DNA of 64,000 nucleotides from Mesorhizobium comanense (GCF_005503535.1 NZ_SCNN01000001.1:372001-436000); one strand, 5' to 3'. Numbered from the stretch's first letter, positions 44,599 through 55,027 are shown. The notes: generated by a model from the sequence alone, not told the origin. Translations and numbers: made by a program.

Positions 44599-47331
44599 CT
44601 AGCTTCTGCCGGCGATCCCCTTCAGCCGGTAAAGCGCCTCCAGCGCTTCTCTCGGCGTCATTTCGTCGGGATTGATCTCGTCGAGCGCCACGCCCAGCGC
44701 GTCGCTCTTCACCGGCTTTGGCGCTTCGCGCTTCACGGCGACCGAAAACAGCGGCAGGTCGTCGACCAGCCGGTTGGTCTTGCCCGAAACCTCGCCTTCC
44801 TCAAGCTGGTGCAGCACCGCCTTGGCGCGGTCGACGACCACTTCAGGCAGGCCGGCGAGCCGCGCCACCTGCACGCCGTAGGAACGGTCGGCGGCACCCT
44901 TGCCGACCTCGTGCAGGAAGACGACGTCGCCCTCCCACTCCTTGACCCGCATGGTGACGTTGGAGAGCCGCGCCAGCTTGCCGGCGAGCGAGGTCATCTC
45001 ATGGAAATGCGTGGCGAAGATCGCCCGGCAGCGGTTCTTCTCGTGCAGATACTCCACCGCCGCCCAGGCGATCGACAGGCCGTCGAACGTCGCGGTGCCG
45101 CGGCCGATCTCGTCGAGGATGACGAGTGCCCGTTCGCCGGCCTGGTTGAGGATGGCCGCAGTCTCAACCATCTCGACCATGAAGGTCGAGCGGCCGCGCG
45201 CGAGGTCGTCCGAGGCGCCGACGCGCGAGAACAGCCGGTCGACGACGCCGATATGCGCGGACGCCGCCGGCACGAACGACCCGGTCTGAGCCAGGATGGC
45301 GATCAGCGCGTTCTGCCGCAGGAATGTCGACTTACCGCCCATGTTCGGGCCGGTGAGCAGCCAGATGGCGCCGTTCCTGGCGCTGCCCTCGGGCGAGAGG
45401 TCGCAATCATTGGCGACGAACGGCCCTTCGCCCGAGCGGCGCAGCGCCTGCTCCACGACCGGGTGCCGGCCGCCCGAAATATCGAAGGCAAGACTGGCAT
45501 CCACGACAGGCCGGCACCAGGCTTCGCTCTCCGAAAGCAGGGCAAGTGCGGCCGAGACGTCGAGCACGGCCAGCGCATCGGCGCCGGCGCGGATCGCCTC
45601 GGCCTCGCTGACGGCTTCAGCCGTCAGCGCGTCGAAGGCCGCCAGCTCGATGCTCAATGCCCGGTCCGCGGCATTGGCGATCTTGGTCTCCAGCCCGGCA
45701 AGTTCCGTCGTGGTGAAACGCATGGCGTTGGCCATGGTCTGGCGATGGATGAAGCGCGCCTTGGCGTCGTCGCTGCCGGTCATCACGGCATGGTGGTTGG
45801 CCGTCACCTCGATGTAATAGCCAAGCACGTTGTTGTGCCGGATTTTCAGCGACCGGATGCCGGTCTCCTCGATCAGCGAGCGCTCCATGCCGGCGATCAC
45901 CTTGCGGGATTCATCGCGCAGCGCCCGCATCTCGTCGAGCTCCGGGTGGTAGGCGCCCCGCACGAAGCCGCCATCGCGCTTCAGCAGCGGCAGTTCCTCG
46001 CCCAGCGCCTGCGCCAGGTGCCCGGCGAGCCCTCGCGGCAGGGCCTTAATGGCGCCGAGCGCGGCGGCAAGCTCGTGGGGCAGGGCGGTCGCGGCAAAGA
46101 TTTCGGCGATGGCGCCGGCCGCCTCGAAACCGGCGCGCAGCGCGCCGAGGTCGCGCGGGCCGCCGCGATTGAGCGCCAGCCGCGACAGCGCGCGCGGCAT
46201 GTCGGCGACGCTCTTCAGGCTTGTCCGCACCGCCTGGCAAAGCCGCGTCTCCGAGCGGAAGAACGATACCGAATCCAGCCTGGCGCCGATCGCGGCGGGA
46301 TCGGTCAGCGGCGCCATCAGGCGGTCGGCCAGCAGCCTTGCGCCGCCGCCGGTCACCGTGCGGTCGATCGCCTTGAACAGCGAGCCTTCGCGGCTGCCGG
46401 ACAGTGTGCGCAAAAGTTCGAGATTGCCGCGCGTCGCCGGGTCGATGAACAGGGTCGAGCCCTGCGCCTCGCGCTCCGGCCGCGACAGCGGCGGCCGCTC
46501 GGCCTTCTGCGTCTTCTCGATATAGGCTATGGCGCCGGAGATCGCCGACAGTTCCGCACGCGAGAAGGTGCCGAAACTGTCGGGGGTTGCCACATCGAAG
46601 AAGCGCGCGATGCGCCCGGTGGCCGAGGCCGAATCGAACAGCGACGGCGGCTGCGGGCTGGCGACGCGGCCGAGCACGTCGAAGATGGGCTTCAGCTCGG
46701 GATCGTAAAACACCGGCTCGGCCAGGATCAATTCGCGCGGGTCGACGCGGAAGATGTCGGCGAGCAGCCGGTCGGCGGTGGTCTCGGCGACGCGGAAGGC
46801 GCCCGTCGAGATGTCGATCCAGGCTATTGCGAAGGAATGGTCCGCCCCGCCCTTCACCCGCCCCAGCGCCATCAGGAAGCTTGATTCGGCCGGCGCCAGC
46901 AATTTGTCCTCGGTGATCGTGCCTGGTGTAACCAGCCGCACCACGTCGCGGCGCACCACGGATTTCGAGCCGCGCTTCTTGGCCTCGGCCGGATCCTCGA
47001 TCTGTTCGCAGACGGCGACGCGGAATCCCTGGCCGATCAGTTTCTGCAGATAGTCGTCGGCCGCATGCACCGGCACGCCGCACATCGGAATGTCGTGACC
47101 CTGGTGCTTGCCGCGCTTGGTCAGCACGATGCCCAGCGCCCGGCTCGCCTTCTCGGCGTCGTCGAAGAACAGCTCGTAGAAATCGCCCATGCGGTAGAAC
47201 AGCAGCGAATCCGGGTTCGCCGCCTTGATCTCGATGAACTGCTCCATCATCGGCGTCACCCCGGCCGTGCCGGGCTGCGGTGGCGTGATCACCTCGGGGG
47301 CGTCGGGTTCGCTGGGGCTGTGCATGTTCAT
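44599..47331 (-). CDS. mutS: DNA mismatch repair protein MutS
   Basis: This 910-residue mismatch sensor has the N-terminal mismatch-binding stretch [17 protein letters not shown] with the Phe-x-Glu contact, Walker [17 protein letters not shown], Walker [13 protein letters not shown] and the C-terminal FATHFHEMT. The length is normal for alphaproteobacteria. It is divergent from tme, with about 250 bp between the starts. Confidence 0.97.
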   Translation of the reverse strand: MNMHSPSEPDAPEVITPPQPGTAGVTPMMEQFIEIKAANPDSLLFYRMGDFYELFFDDAEKASRALGIVLTKRGKHQGHDIPMCGVPVHAADDYLQKLIGQGFRVAVCEQIEDPAEAKKRGSKSVVRRDVVRLVTPGTITEDKLLAPAESSFLMALGRVKGGADHSFAIAWIDISTGAFRVAETTADRLLADIFRVDPRELILAEPVFYDPELKPIFDVLGRVASPQPPSLFDSASATGRIARFFDVATPDSFGTFSRAELSAISGAIAYIEKTQKAERPPLSRPEREAQGSTLFIDPATRGNLELLRTLSGSREGSLFKAIDRTVTGGGARLLADRLMAPLTDPAAIGARLDSVSFFRSETRLCQAVRTSLKSVADMPRALSRLALNRGGPRDLGALRAGFEAAGAIAEIFAATALPHELAAALGAIKALPRGLAGHLAQALGEELPLLKRDGGFVRGAYHPELDEMRALRDESRKVIAGMERSLIEETGIRSLKIRHNNVLGYYIEVTANHHAVMTGSDDAKARFIHRQTMANAMRFTTTELAGLETKIANAADRALSIELAAFDALTAEAVSEAEAIRAGADALAVLDVSAALALLSESEAWCRPVVDASLAFDISGGRHPVVEQALRRSGEGPFVANDCDLSPEGSARNGAIWLLTGPNMGGKSTFLRQNALIAILAQTGSFVPAASAHIGVVDRLFSRVGASDDLARGRSTFMVEMVETAAILNQAGERALVILDEIGRGTATFDGLSIAWAAVEYLHEKNRCRAIFATHFHEMTSLAGKLARLSNVTMRVKEWEGDVVFLHEVGKGAADRSYGVQVARLAGLPEVVVDRAKAVLHQLEEGEVSGKTNRLVDDLPLFSVAVKREAPKPVKSDALGVALDEINPDEMTPREALEALYRLKGIAGRS

Positions 47332-47585
47332 GGCGCGGCACGCTAGCAGATGTGGCGGCGCGATTTAATGCCGGAGCCTCGAAAAACAGGGGACGACGGC
47401 CCGCCGCCGACGCTGAGAACTCCGGCGCTCACACCGGCCCGCAAGGACCTTCGACCGGCCTCGTTCGCATTGAAGCAGCTTTGCCGAGCTTGGCGGTTTA
47501 CAGCGCGCCGCGCGTAGTCTTAATTCGAACCCTGCAAGGCGCCCGCTTCAAGGAGGCGCTGCAATGGCGAGGACATCAAGACATC

Positions 47586-49865
47586 ATGGCAAGGAAAACC
47601 GAAAACAGCGGTCCGTCGGTCAGCGCGCAGGAAGCGCTCGAATTCCACGCCATGGGCCGGCCGGGCAAGCTGGAGATCGTCGCCACCAAGCCGATGACGA
47701 CGCAGCGTGACCTGAGCCTCGCCTATTCGCCCGGTGTCGCCGTGCCGGTGCGCGCCATCGCTGAGGACCCCAGCCGTGCCTTCGACTACACGACGCGCGG
47801 CAACATGGTCGCCGTCATCTCCAACGGCACCGCCATCCTCGGCCTCGGCAATCTCGGTGCGCTGGCCTCGAAGCCGGTGATGGAAGGCAAGGCGGTGCTG
47901 TTCAAGCGCTTCGCCGACGTCGATTCCATCGATCTCGAGGTCGACACCGAGGACGCCGACGAATTCATCAACTGCGTGCGCTTCCTCGGCCCCTCCTTCG
48001 GCGGCATCAACCTGGAAGACATCAAGGCGCCGGAATGCTTCATCATCGAGCAGCGCCTGCGCGAACTGATGGACATCCCCGTCTTCCATGACGACCAGCA
48101 TGGCACGGCCATCATCTCGGCCGCCGGTCTGATCAACGCGCTGGAAATCACCGGCCGCGACATGAAGACCACCAAGCTGGTCTGCAACGGCGCCGGCGCG
48201 GCCGGCATCGCCTGCATCGAATTGATGAAGGCGATGGGCTTCGCGCCGGAAAACATCATCCTGTGCGACACCAAGGGCGTGGTCTTCCAGGGCCGCACCG
48301 AAGGCATGAACCAGTGGAAGTCGGCGCATGCCGTGAAGACGGAAGCGCGCAGCCTCGCCGAGGCGCTCGACGGCGCCGACGTCTTCCTCGGCCTCTCGGC
48401 CAAGGGCGCGCTGACCACCGCCATGGTGCAGTCGATGGCCAAGAACCCGGTCATCTTCGCCATGGCCAATCCGGATCCCGAGATCACGCCGGAGGAAGTT
48501 GCCGAGATCCGCACCGACGCCATCATGGCGACCGGCCGGTCGGACTATCCGAACCAGGTCAACAACGTGCTCGGCTTCCCCTACATCTTCCGAGGCGCGC
48601 TCGATGTGCGCGCCACCACCATCAATGACGACATGAAGATCGCCGCCGCCCGTGCCTTGGCCGAACTGGCGCGCCAGGACGTGCCTGACGACGTTGCCGC
48701 TGCCTATCAGGGCAACCGGCCGAAATTCGGCCCCAACTACATCATCCCGGTGCCGTTCGACCCGCGCCTGATCTCGGCCATTCCTCTGGCCGTGGCCAGG
48801 GCGGCCATGGAATCCGGCGTCGCCCGCAAACCGATCCTCGACCTCGACCGCTACGCGCAGGAACTGTCGGCCCGCCGCGACCCGATCGCCTCGACGCTGC
48901 AGCGCATCTATGACCGCGTACGCCGCCAGCCCAAGCGCATCGTCTTCGCCGAGGGCGAGGAGGAGCAGGTCATGCGCGCCGCCGTCTCCTATGTGAACCA
49001 GAAGCTCGGCACCGCCATCCTGCTCGGCCGCGACGACGTCATCAAGGAAAACGCCAAGCACGCCGGCATCGACCTCAACAAGCAGGGCATCGAGATCATC
49101 AACGCCCGCCTGTCGCGCCGCAACGGCATCTACACCGACTATCTCTACGAGCGCATGCAGCGCAAAGGCTTCCTGTTCCGCGACTGCCAGCGCCTGATCA
49201 ACAACGACCGCAACCACTTCGCCGCCTGCATGGTGGCGCTGGGTGATGCCGACGGCATCGTCACCGGCGTCACCCGCAACTATTCCACCGCGCTCGACGA
49301 CATCAGGCGCGTCATCGACGCCAAGCCCGGCCACCGCGTCATCGGCGTGTCGATCGTGCTGGCGCGCGGCAAGACGGTGCTCGTCGCCGACACCGCCGTG
49401 CACGACATGCCGAACGCCGAGCAGATCGCCGACATCGCCGAGGAGGCGGCCGGCTTTGCCCGCCGCATGGGCTATGAGCCGAGGCTCGCCATGCTCGCCT
49501 ATTCCACCTTCGGCCACCCGCAGGGCGAGCGTTCGGAGCGCGTCCAGGAAGCCGTGCGCATCCTCGACAAGCGTCGCGTCGATTTCGAATATGACGGCGA
49601 AATGGCCGCCGACGTGGCGTTGAATGCCCGCGCCATGGCGCAGTATCCGTTCATAAGGCTGACCGGCCCGGCCAATGTGTTGATCATGCCGGCGTTCCAC
49701 TCGGCCTCGATCTCGACCAAGATGCTGCAGGAACTCGGCGGCTCGACGGTCATCGGCCCGCTGTTGGTCGGCCTGAACAAACCGGTGCAGATCGTCTCGC
49801 TGAACGCCAAGGATAGCGACATCGTCAACATGGCGGCGATCGCGGCCTATTCGGCGGGGACTTGA
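47586..49865 (+). CDS. tme: NADP-type malic enzyme with C-terminal phosphotransacetylase-like domain
   Basis: This 759-residue chimeric enzyme has a malic enzyme N-terminal half (residues ~1-430; SLAYSPGVAVPVRAI, FHDDQHGTAIISAAGL and nucleotide site CNGAGAAGIACIEL) and a phosphotransacetylase-like C-terminal half (from about 445; KRIVFAEGEEEQVMRAA). Oxidative decarboxylation of malate to pyruvate. ATG 47586 (MARKTENSG) has only a weak ribosome site. The strong AGGAGG at 47551-47556 instead serves an out-of-frame ATG at 47564 that opens 48 codons ending within tme. Confidence 0.94.
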   Translation: MARKTENSGPSVSAQEALEFHAMGRPGKLEIVATKPMTTQRDLSLAYSPGVAVPVRAIAEDPSRAFDYTTRGNMVAVISNGTAILGLGNLGALASKPVMEGKAVLFKRFADVDSIDLEVDTEDADEFINCVRFLGPSFGGINLEDIKAPECFIIEQRLRELMDIPVFHDDQHGTAIISAAGLINALEITGRDMKTTKLVCNGAGAAGIACIELMKAMGFAPENIILCDTKGVVFQGRTEGMNQWKSAHAVKTEARSLAEALDGADVFLGLSAKGALTTAMVQSMAKNPVIFAMANPDPEITPEEVAEIRTDAIMATGRSDYPNQVNNVLGFPYIFRGALDVRATTINDDMKIAAARALAELARQDVPDDVAAAYQGNRPKFGPNYIIPVPFDPRLISAIPLAVARAAMESGVARKPILDLDRYAQELSARRDPIASTLQRIYDRVRRQPKRIVFAEGEEEQVMRAAVSYVNQKLGTAILLGRDDVIKENAKHAGIDLNKQGIEIINARLSRRNGIYTDYLYERMQRKGFLFRDCQRLINNDRNHFAACMVALGDADGIVTGVTRNYSTALDDIRRVIDAKPGHRVIGVSIVLARGKTVLVADTAVHDMPNAEQIADIAEEAAGFARRMGYEPRLAMLAYSTFGHPQGERSERVQEAVRILDKRRVDFEYDGEMAADVALNARAMAQYPFIRLTGPANVLIMPAFHSASISTKMLQELGGSTVIGPLLVGLNKPVQIVSLNAKDSDIVNMAAIAAYSAGT

Positions 49866-49911
49866 CGGGGCAGGGCACTGCCGGCGAAAGCCGACAGCCA
49901 CAGCGTCTGGA

Positions 49912-50622
49912 CTAGCCCGCGGCAAATACCCTTGCCGCCTCGACAACTTCCTCGACCTGGTCGGCGCGCATCAGGTCGATCGGAATGCGGCCGTCAAGCT
50001 GCGCCGCCGGGCGTGTCAGCCACAGCCAGGCCAGCCTTGGATTGCCGATCAGTGCCTGGACTTCGCTTATGCCAGCCACCGGCCTGCCGTCGACGAACTG
50101 CGCCAGCGGGAAGACGTGCCTGCGGCCGCCTTTGCGCAAGGCAACGACGTCGTTGCGTCTTTGCCAGCGGTGGAGCGTCGAGCGCGCAATGTGGAGGTTT
50201 TCCTCCAGATAGGTCGAGCCGGCGACGCGGCCGGCCCAGTCCTCGATCAGCATCGATTCCAGGTCGTCCGACTGCGGCAGCGGGGAAGGGGTTTCGGCGT
50301 TGGCCGGCGACGCCGAAGGCAGATTGTCGGCGCCCGTGGTGCCGGCTTCGCTGCGGCGCGCGGCTTCCGCTGCCAGCGCGCGCACGAATTTCGAGGCCAG
50401 CCCGGGGAGGTCGGCATGGATGGTGTCGATGGCGCGCTGGTGCTTGGGCGACAGCAAGGTGACGGCCGATGCTATGGATCCGGCGATCTTGCCGACCGAG
50501 ACCATTGTGGGCTTGTTGATGGCCTCGTCATAGTGGGCAAGCGCGCGTTCAACCTTTTCCGCCACCATGTCGGCGAAATCGTCCTGCGTGATGCCGGTCG
50601 TCTCAATCTGAAATTTGGTCAT
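49912..50622 (-). CDS. Hypothetical protein with Xre/MbcA/ParS-like C-terminus
   Basis: This 236-residue protein has a helical N-terminal part, a Pro/Ser linker (about residues 98-118), then AGSTYLEENLHIARSTLHRWQRRNDVVALRKGGRRHVFPLAQF, a winged-helix-like segment. It ends GNPRLAWLWLTRPAAQLDGRIPIDLMRADQVEEVVEAARVF, which has the pattern of the antitoxin MbcA/ParS toxin-binding domain. A partner RES-type toxin gene is not adjacent. Could be an orphan regulator or antitoxin relative; the assignment is tentative. Confidence 0.7.
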   Translation of the reverse strand: MTKFQIETTGITQDDFADMVAEKVERALAHYDEAINKPTMVSVGKIAGSIASAVTLLSPKHQRAIDTIHADLPGLASKFVRALAAEAARRSEAGTTGADNLPSASPANAETPSPLPQSDDLESMLIEDWAGRVAGSTYLEENLHIARSTLHRWQRRNDVVALRKGGRRHVFPLAQFVDGRPVAGISEVQALIGNPRLAWLWLTRPAAQLDGRIPIDLMRADQVEEVVEAARVFAAG

Positions 50623-51034
50623 GCATCTGTCTCTGAACCGCGCGCTCTCCTCCCTCAGCGGCGGCCGTTTGTTGAACGGCTACGGCTGAAAGCGGAAAGC
50701 GCAACGGCGACAGAAGCAGCGACCCGACAGGTAGCTGTCCTGCATTCTTCCACACCCCGATAAGCGTTCCGAAATGTCAGTCACGGAGCGCTCTCATTTT
50801 CGTGTAGAAGCGATATGTGACAACCGCGCGACGGTAAAGCGGTCGATTTCCGTCTCGTGGGGATATGCCCAACAGCGCTGAAGGGGAGGCGCGAAGGATC
50901 GCCACGCGGCGACGTTTGTGCACCCCGCCGTTCGGCCTTGGATGGGCAGCAATACTTGGAACTGGAGAGCCGGCGGGACGGCATTCCCTCCGGTCCGCCG
51001 GCATCTCCCGGGGGAGACGGTCGCCTGACGCGTC
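50623..51034. other. Gene-free stretch with a GC-rich hairpin
   Basis: No convincing gene is seen in these 412 bases. At 50969-51002 there is an inverted repeat (arms 50969-50981 and 50990-51002, starting GCCGGCGG, one mismatch, 8-base loop), placed 33 bp downstream of the PfkB kinase stop. It lacks a T-run, so it is an mRNA-end hairpin or a repeat rather than a classical terminator. Possible frames across the region have shadow-like composition. Confidence 0.55.
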
Positions 51035-52027
51035 CTAGAGCAGGCCGGCCAGTTCCGCCTCTTTGCGCAAGTTCTGCCTTGGCCTGGGGCCGATCTGCTG
51101 GATCACAAGTCCGGCCGCCAGTGAGCCAAGGTCGCCGCAAGTCTGCAGGTCGCGGCCCTGCGTATAACCGTGCAGGAAGCCGGCGGCGTAGAGATCGCCG
51201 GCGCCGGTCGTGTCGACCAGTTCCTTGATCGCGGTCGCCTTGATGACCACGGTCTCATCGCCGCGCACGATGACGGAGCCTTTTTCCGACCGCGTCACGG
51301 CGGCTATCTTGCAGTCCTTGCGGATCTGCGCCAGCGCCTCTTCGAACGAGGACGTCTGGTAGAGCGACTTGATCTCGTGGCTGTTGGCAAAGACGATGTC
51401 GACCGTGCCCGAGCGCATCAGGTCGAGGAATTCGTCGCGATAGCGGTCGACGCAGAACGAATCCGACAGCGTCATCGACACTTCGCGGCCGGCCGCGTGC
51501 GCCAGCCTCGCCGTCTGCCGGATAGCCTCCTTGGCGCGCGGCGGATCCCACAAATAGCCCTCGAAATAGGTGACCTTGGCGCCCGACGCCTTGTCGGCTT
51601 CGACATCTTCCGGGCCAAGCTCGACGCAGGCGCCGAGATAGGTGTTCATCGAGCGTTCGCCGTCGGGGGTGACGAAGATCATCGAGCGCGCCGTCGGCGG
51701 TTCGCCCTGGAGCGGCCTGGTGTCGAAGGCGACGCCTTGGGCATGGATGTCGTGCGCGTAGATTTCGCCCAGCGCATCGTTGGAAACCTTGCCGAAGAAA
51801 GCAGCGCGTCCGCCGAAGGAGGCAACGCCCGCCGCCGTGTTGCCGGCACTGCCGCCAGAGGCTTCGATCGCCGGCCCCATGCGGCTGTAGAGCAGTTCGG
51901 CGCGCTGGGTGTCGATGAGGTTCATCGCGCCCTTGATGATGCCGTTGGTTTCGAGGAAGTCCTCCTCGCACTGGGCGATGATATCGACAATGGCATTGCC
52001 GATGCAAAGCACGTCATAGTCCGGCAT
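51035..52027 (-). CDS. PfkB family carbohydrate/nucleoside kinase (adenosine kinase-like)
   Basis: From ATG 52027 (MPDYDVLCIGNAIVDI) this 330-residue kinase has the PfkB signature 1 region GGSAGNTAAGVASFGG and signature 2 DTTGAGDLYAAGFLHGY with the catalytic Asp. The overall layout resembles rhizobial adenosine kinase-like proteins. Substrate (adenosine, other nucleoside or sugar) is inferred. It is transcribed alone. Confidence 0.9.
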   Translation of the reverse strand: MPDYDVLCIGNAIVDIIAQCEEDFLETNGIIKGAMNLIDTQRAELLYSRMGPAIEASGGSAGNTAAGVASFGGRAAFFGKVSNDALGEIYAHDIHAQGVAFDTRPLQGEPPTARSMIFVTPDGERSMNTYLGACVELGPEDVEADKASGAKVTYFEGYLWDPPRAKEAIRQTARLAHAAGREVSMTLSDSFCVDRYRDEFLDLMRSGTVDIVFANSHEIKSLYQTSSFEEALAQIRKDCKIAAVTRSEKGSVIVRGDETVVIKATAIKELVDTTGAGDLYAAGFLHGYTQGRDLQTCGDLGSLAAGLVIQQIGPRPRQNLRKEAELAGLL

Positions 52028-52047
52028 CAATGTCTCCACCAAAAACC

Positions 52048-52100
52048 TAGAGCAATTCCAGGAAAAGTGCGTAGCGGTTTTCCCACAGGAATTGCGTACA
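52048..52100. repeat. Dispersed rhizobial palindrome upstream of the PfkB kinase
   Basis: GCAATTCC (52052-52059) and GGAATTGC (52088-52095) flank GGAAAA and TTTTCC, giving a nested palindrome around GTGCGTAGC. Sequences of this type are very common between genes in Rhizobiales. It lies 25-70 bp upstream of the kinase start and might carry promoter or mRNA 5'-end signals, but is more likely a simple repeat. Confidence 0.65.
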
Positions 52101-52308
52101 AAGAGAGAGCCGGCTTCTTGCCATGTCGGCCGGGCGCGGGTCTAGCGATTCGCGACGGCTTTGCCTAGAGCGCGGCAGCAGTTTGGCCGGCGGCCTCGAA
52201 GTCCGGCGCCCAAGACCAGGCGCTACGACAATTCGACCGTGGCCGAAACATTTCATCGCCAGCTTGCCTAGAACAGGCCGTTCAACCCGGCCCGAAGGCA
52301 ACCAGTCG

Positions 52309-53211
52309 ATGACGGCAAGAAGCGACACCACCACTGACCTTGCCCTGCTCGGCGTGCTGGCGGTGCTGTGGGGTGCATCCTACACTTTCATCAAGATCGG
52401 CGTCGAAACCATCCCGCCGGTTACCTTCATTGCCGCGCGCACCCTGATCGCCGGCGCTCTTCTTCTCGCCGTCATCCGCTGGCGCGGCCTCGCCGTGCCG
52501 GCAGATGCGGCAAGCTGGCGCCGCTTCGCCTTCCAGGCCTGCCTCAACAGCGTCGTGCCGTTCACGTTGATCGCGGCTGCTGAACGGTCGGTCGACGCCG
52601 GCCTCGCCACCATTCTCAACTCGACCTCGCCGATCTTCACCTTCTTGCTCACCGCGCTCATCACCCGCCATGAGCCGGTGACGACGCGCAAGCTCGTCGG
52701 CGTCGGCGCGGGCATTATCGGCATCTGCCTCATCATCGGCACCGAGGCGCTGGGCGGCCTCGGCCATGAGATGTGGGCTCAGCTCGCCATCGTCGTCGCA
52801 ACGATTTCCTATGCCGGCGCCGCGATCTTCGGTCGTGGCTTCAAGGGCCTCGATCCGATGCTGCCAGCGGCCGGGTCGATGCTGTGCGGTGCCGTCATCC
52901 TGGTGCCCCTGAGCCTGGTGGTCGACCACCCCTGGACGCTCGCGCCATCGATGGCGTCGATCCTCGCCTTGCTCGGCCTGTCGGTGTTTTCGACCGCACT
53001 AGCCTTTGTCATTTATTTCCGCCTCATCCACACGCTGGGTTCGGTCGGCACCACATCGCAGGCCTATCTGCGCGTGCCGATCGGCGTCGGCATCGGCGCG
53101 GTGTTCCTCGGCGAAAGCCTCGGCCCCGCGGCATGGCTGGGTATGGCCTTTGTCGTCGCCGGCGTCGCGGCCATGACCATTCCGGTCCGCAAGCCTGTCC
53201 TGGCGCGTTAG
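52309..53211 (+). CDS. EamA/DMT-family transporter
   Basis: This 300-residue protein has ten predicted spans in two EamA repeats, starting at ATG 52309 (MTARSDTTTDLALLGVLAVLWGASYTFIKIG). The WGASYTFIKIG and STSPIFTFLLTALITRHEPVT stretches are typical of RhaT/YdcZ-like exporters. Substrate unknown. Not closely similar to the other DMT protein at 20.3 kb. Confidence 0.9.
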   Translation: MTARSDTTTDLALLGVLAVLWGASYTFIKIGVETIPPVTFIAARTLIAGALLLAVIRWRGLAVPADAASWRRFAFQACLNSVVPFTLIAAAERSVDAGLATILNSTSPIFTFLLTALITRHEPVTTRKLVGVGAGIIGICLIIGTEALGGLGHEMWAQLAIVVATISYAGAAIFGRGFKGLDPMLPAAGSMLCGAVILVPLSLVVDHPWTLAPSMASILALLGLSVFSTALAFVIYFRLIHTLGSVGTTSQAYLRVPIGVGIGAVFLGESLGPAAWLGMAFVVAGVAAMTIPVRKPVLAR

Positions 53212-53332
53212 GTCACCATCCCTGTGGGGCGTGAACTGTTCTACAGGACCGCGGCGCTTGTGCTTGCGGCCGGCGCTGCCTATTTCAGCCTCGCCCGCCA
53301 AATTCGGCTGACATGAACCGGGGTGACGCAAA

Positions 53333-54037
53333 GTGATCTTCGACGCCGCTCGCACTGCGGCCCTTGAACTGCTTACACCGCCCTTCCGCGCCGTGTTCAT
53401 CAAGACGCTTGGCCTGACGCTCCTGGCGTTGGTCGCCCTGTGGCTCGGCCTGACCAGTCTCGTCGAATGGCTGGCACTGCCGTGGCTGCAGGCATTGTTA
53501 CCGGGCATGCCGATATGGGCCGGGTGGCTCGGCGGCATCGTGGCGGCAATCGCGCTCGCCTTCGGCATGGCCTTGCTCGTCGCGCCGGTCACCGCCGTGA
53601 TCGCCGGCCTGTTCCTCGACGACGTCGCCGAGGTCGTCGAGCGAACCGATTATCCCCGCGACCCGGCCGGGCGCGCCATGCCGGCGTTGCGCTCTCTGGT
53701 GCTGGCGGTGAAATTCTTCGGCGTCGTCATCCTGGGCAACATCGTGGCGCTGATGCTTCTGCTGGTTCCCGGCATCAACATCGCCGCCTTCTTCGTCGTC
53801 AACGGCTACCTGCTCGGCCGCGAGTTCTTCGAATTCGCCGCCATGCGCTTTCGTTCGGAGGAGGAGGCTAAGGCCTTGCGCCGGCAATATGCGGGAACGG
53901 TGTTCCTCGCCGGGCTGGTCATCGCCGCCTTTCTGGCCGTGCCGCTGCTCAACCTTCTGACGCCGCTTTTCGCCGCCGCCATGATGGTGCATCTGCACAA
54001 GGCGGTTTCGGCACGCGCGGTTGTCCGGTCAGCGTAG
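53333..54037 (+). CDS. CysZ/EI24-family membrane protein
   Basis: This 234-residue protein starts at a GTG and has about six hydrophobic segments. FLDDVAEVVERTDYPRDPAGR between spans and the LVPGINIAAFFVVNGYLLGREFFEFAAMR stretch are characteristic of the CysZ-like EI24 group, annotated as sulfate transporters. The last bases overlap the end of the convergent dehydratase gene by 9 bp. Sulfate transport is family knowledge and not shown here. Confidence 0.85.
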   Translation: MIFDAARTAALELLTPPFRAVFIKTLGLTLLALVALWLGLTSLVEWLALPWLQALLPGMPIWAGWLGGIVAAIALAFGMALLVAPVTAVIAGLFLDDVAEVVERTDYPRDPAGRAMPALRSLVLAVKFFGVVILGNIVALMLLLVPGINIAAFFVVNGYLLGREFFEFAAMRFRSEEEAKALRRQYAGTVFLAGLVIAAFLAVPLLNLLTPLFAAAMMVHLHKAVSARAVVRSA

Positions 54038-55027
54038 AAGAAATCCGCGTCCAAGCTCGTCATCGGCCTCGATGATGAATTCCGCGCGACCGGAGTAATA
54101 GGCGCGGCCGCCGACGCGCGCGATGACAGCCTCGTGCGGGCCGGCCTTCGCCGTCCGCGCCACCGCGCCGGAAAAGCGCGATCCGGCGATGCTCTCGAAA
54201 GTTCGCGTCTGGCCGATCGCGATCTGGCCCTTGGTAAACATCGCCGCCAGCCGCGCGGTGACGCCGGAGCCGGTCGGCGAACGGTCGACCTCCGCCTCGG
54301 CGAAAACGCAGACATTCCTGGTCACGTCTCCCGAGAACGCGTCGCGGCCATCGGTCAGGATCGTGCCGTAGAGGAAGGCGAGATCATCGTGATCGGGATG
54401 CGATAGCGGGAATTCGGTCTTCAGCCGGTTCGTCAGCGCGGTTGCGGCATCGACGAAATCGCGCACGCGGTCGCGGCCGAATTCCAGCCCAAACTGATGG
54501 CAGTCGGCCAGCGCGTAGAAGGCGCCGCCATAGGCGATGTCGAAACCGATGGCGCCGTAGCCCGAAAGGTCGATCTTCTGGTCAGCGGAATAAAGGAAGG
54601 CCGGCACGCTTTCGAACGACACCGCGCCTGCCTTGCCGTCCCTGACCTCGACCGACGCGACGACAAGCCCGCACGGCGCCTCGATGCTGACGGTGGTGAC
54701 CGGCTCCTGCTTGGCCACCAGCCCTTCATCGACCGCGTAGCGGCCGAGCGCGATGATGGCGTGGCCGCACATGGTGGAATAGCCTTCATTGTGCATGAAC
54801 AGCACCGCAAGGTCGGCGCCGGGCAGGTCCGGCTCGACCAGAAGGGCGCCGTACATGTCGTAATGGCCGCGCGGCTCGAAGATCAGCAGCTTGCGCAGAT
54901 GGTCGAGATGGTCGCGCACATAGGCGCGCTTTTCCAGGATGGTGCCCTTCGGGATGGCCGGATAGCCTGATGTGACGATCCTGAGCGGTTCGCCGCCCGT
55001 GTGCATGTCGACGACGGTCAGTGTCAT
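54029..55027 (-). CDS. Trans-3-hydroxy-L-proline dehydratase (proline racemase family)
   Basis: This 332-residue member of the proline racemase family, from ATG 55027 (MTLTVVDMHTGGEPLRIV), keeps the first catalytic Cys87 (YSTMCGHA) but has Thr252 in place of the second Cys (RSPTGSGVTARL). In characterised enzymes Cys/Thr pairs dehydrate trans-3-hydroxy-L-proline, whereas Cys/Cys pairs racemise proline or epimerise 4-hydroxyproline. The start overlaps the PEP-mutase-like gene stop by 4 bp, so the two are an operon. Confidence 0.88.
   Translation of the reverse strand: MTLTVVDMHTGGEPLRIVTSGYPAIPKGTILEKRAYVRDHLDHLRKLLIFEPRGHYDMYGALLVEPDLPGADLAVLFMHNEGYSTMCGHAIIALGRYAVDEGLVAKQEPVTTVSIEAPCGLVVASVEVRDGKAGAVSFESVPAFLYSADQKIDLSGYGAIGFDIAYGGAFYALADCHQFGLEFGRDRVRDFVDAATALTNRLKTEFPLSHPDHDDLAFLYGTILTDGRDAFSGDVTRNVCVFAEAEVDRSPTGSGVTARLAAMFTKGQIAIGQTRTFESIAGSRFSGAVARTAKAGPHEAVIARVGGRAYYSGRAEFIIEADDELGRGFLLR

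Noticed and set aside
44536-46884. 782-codon plus-strand frame opposite mutS
   Set aside because: Antisense shadow with His/Arg/Gln-rich composition; mutS is complete on the other strand.
47520-49946. 808-codon minus-strand frame opposite tme
   Set aside because: Antisense shadow of a well-supported enzyme; no domain is recognisable.
50857-51228. 123-codon plus-strand frame in the gap and kinase end
   Set aside because: Pro/Arg/Gly-rich shadow-like composition, overlaps the PfkB kinase on the other strand, and no ribosome site.
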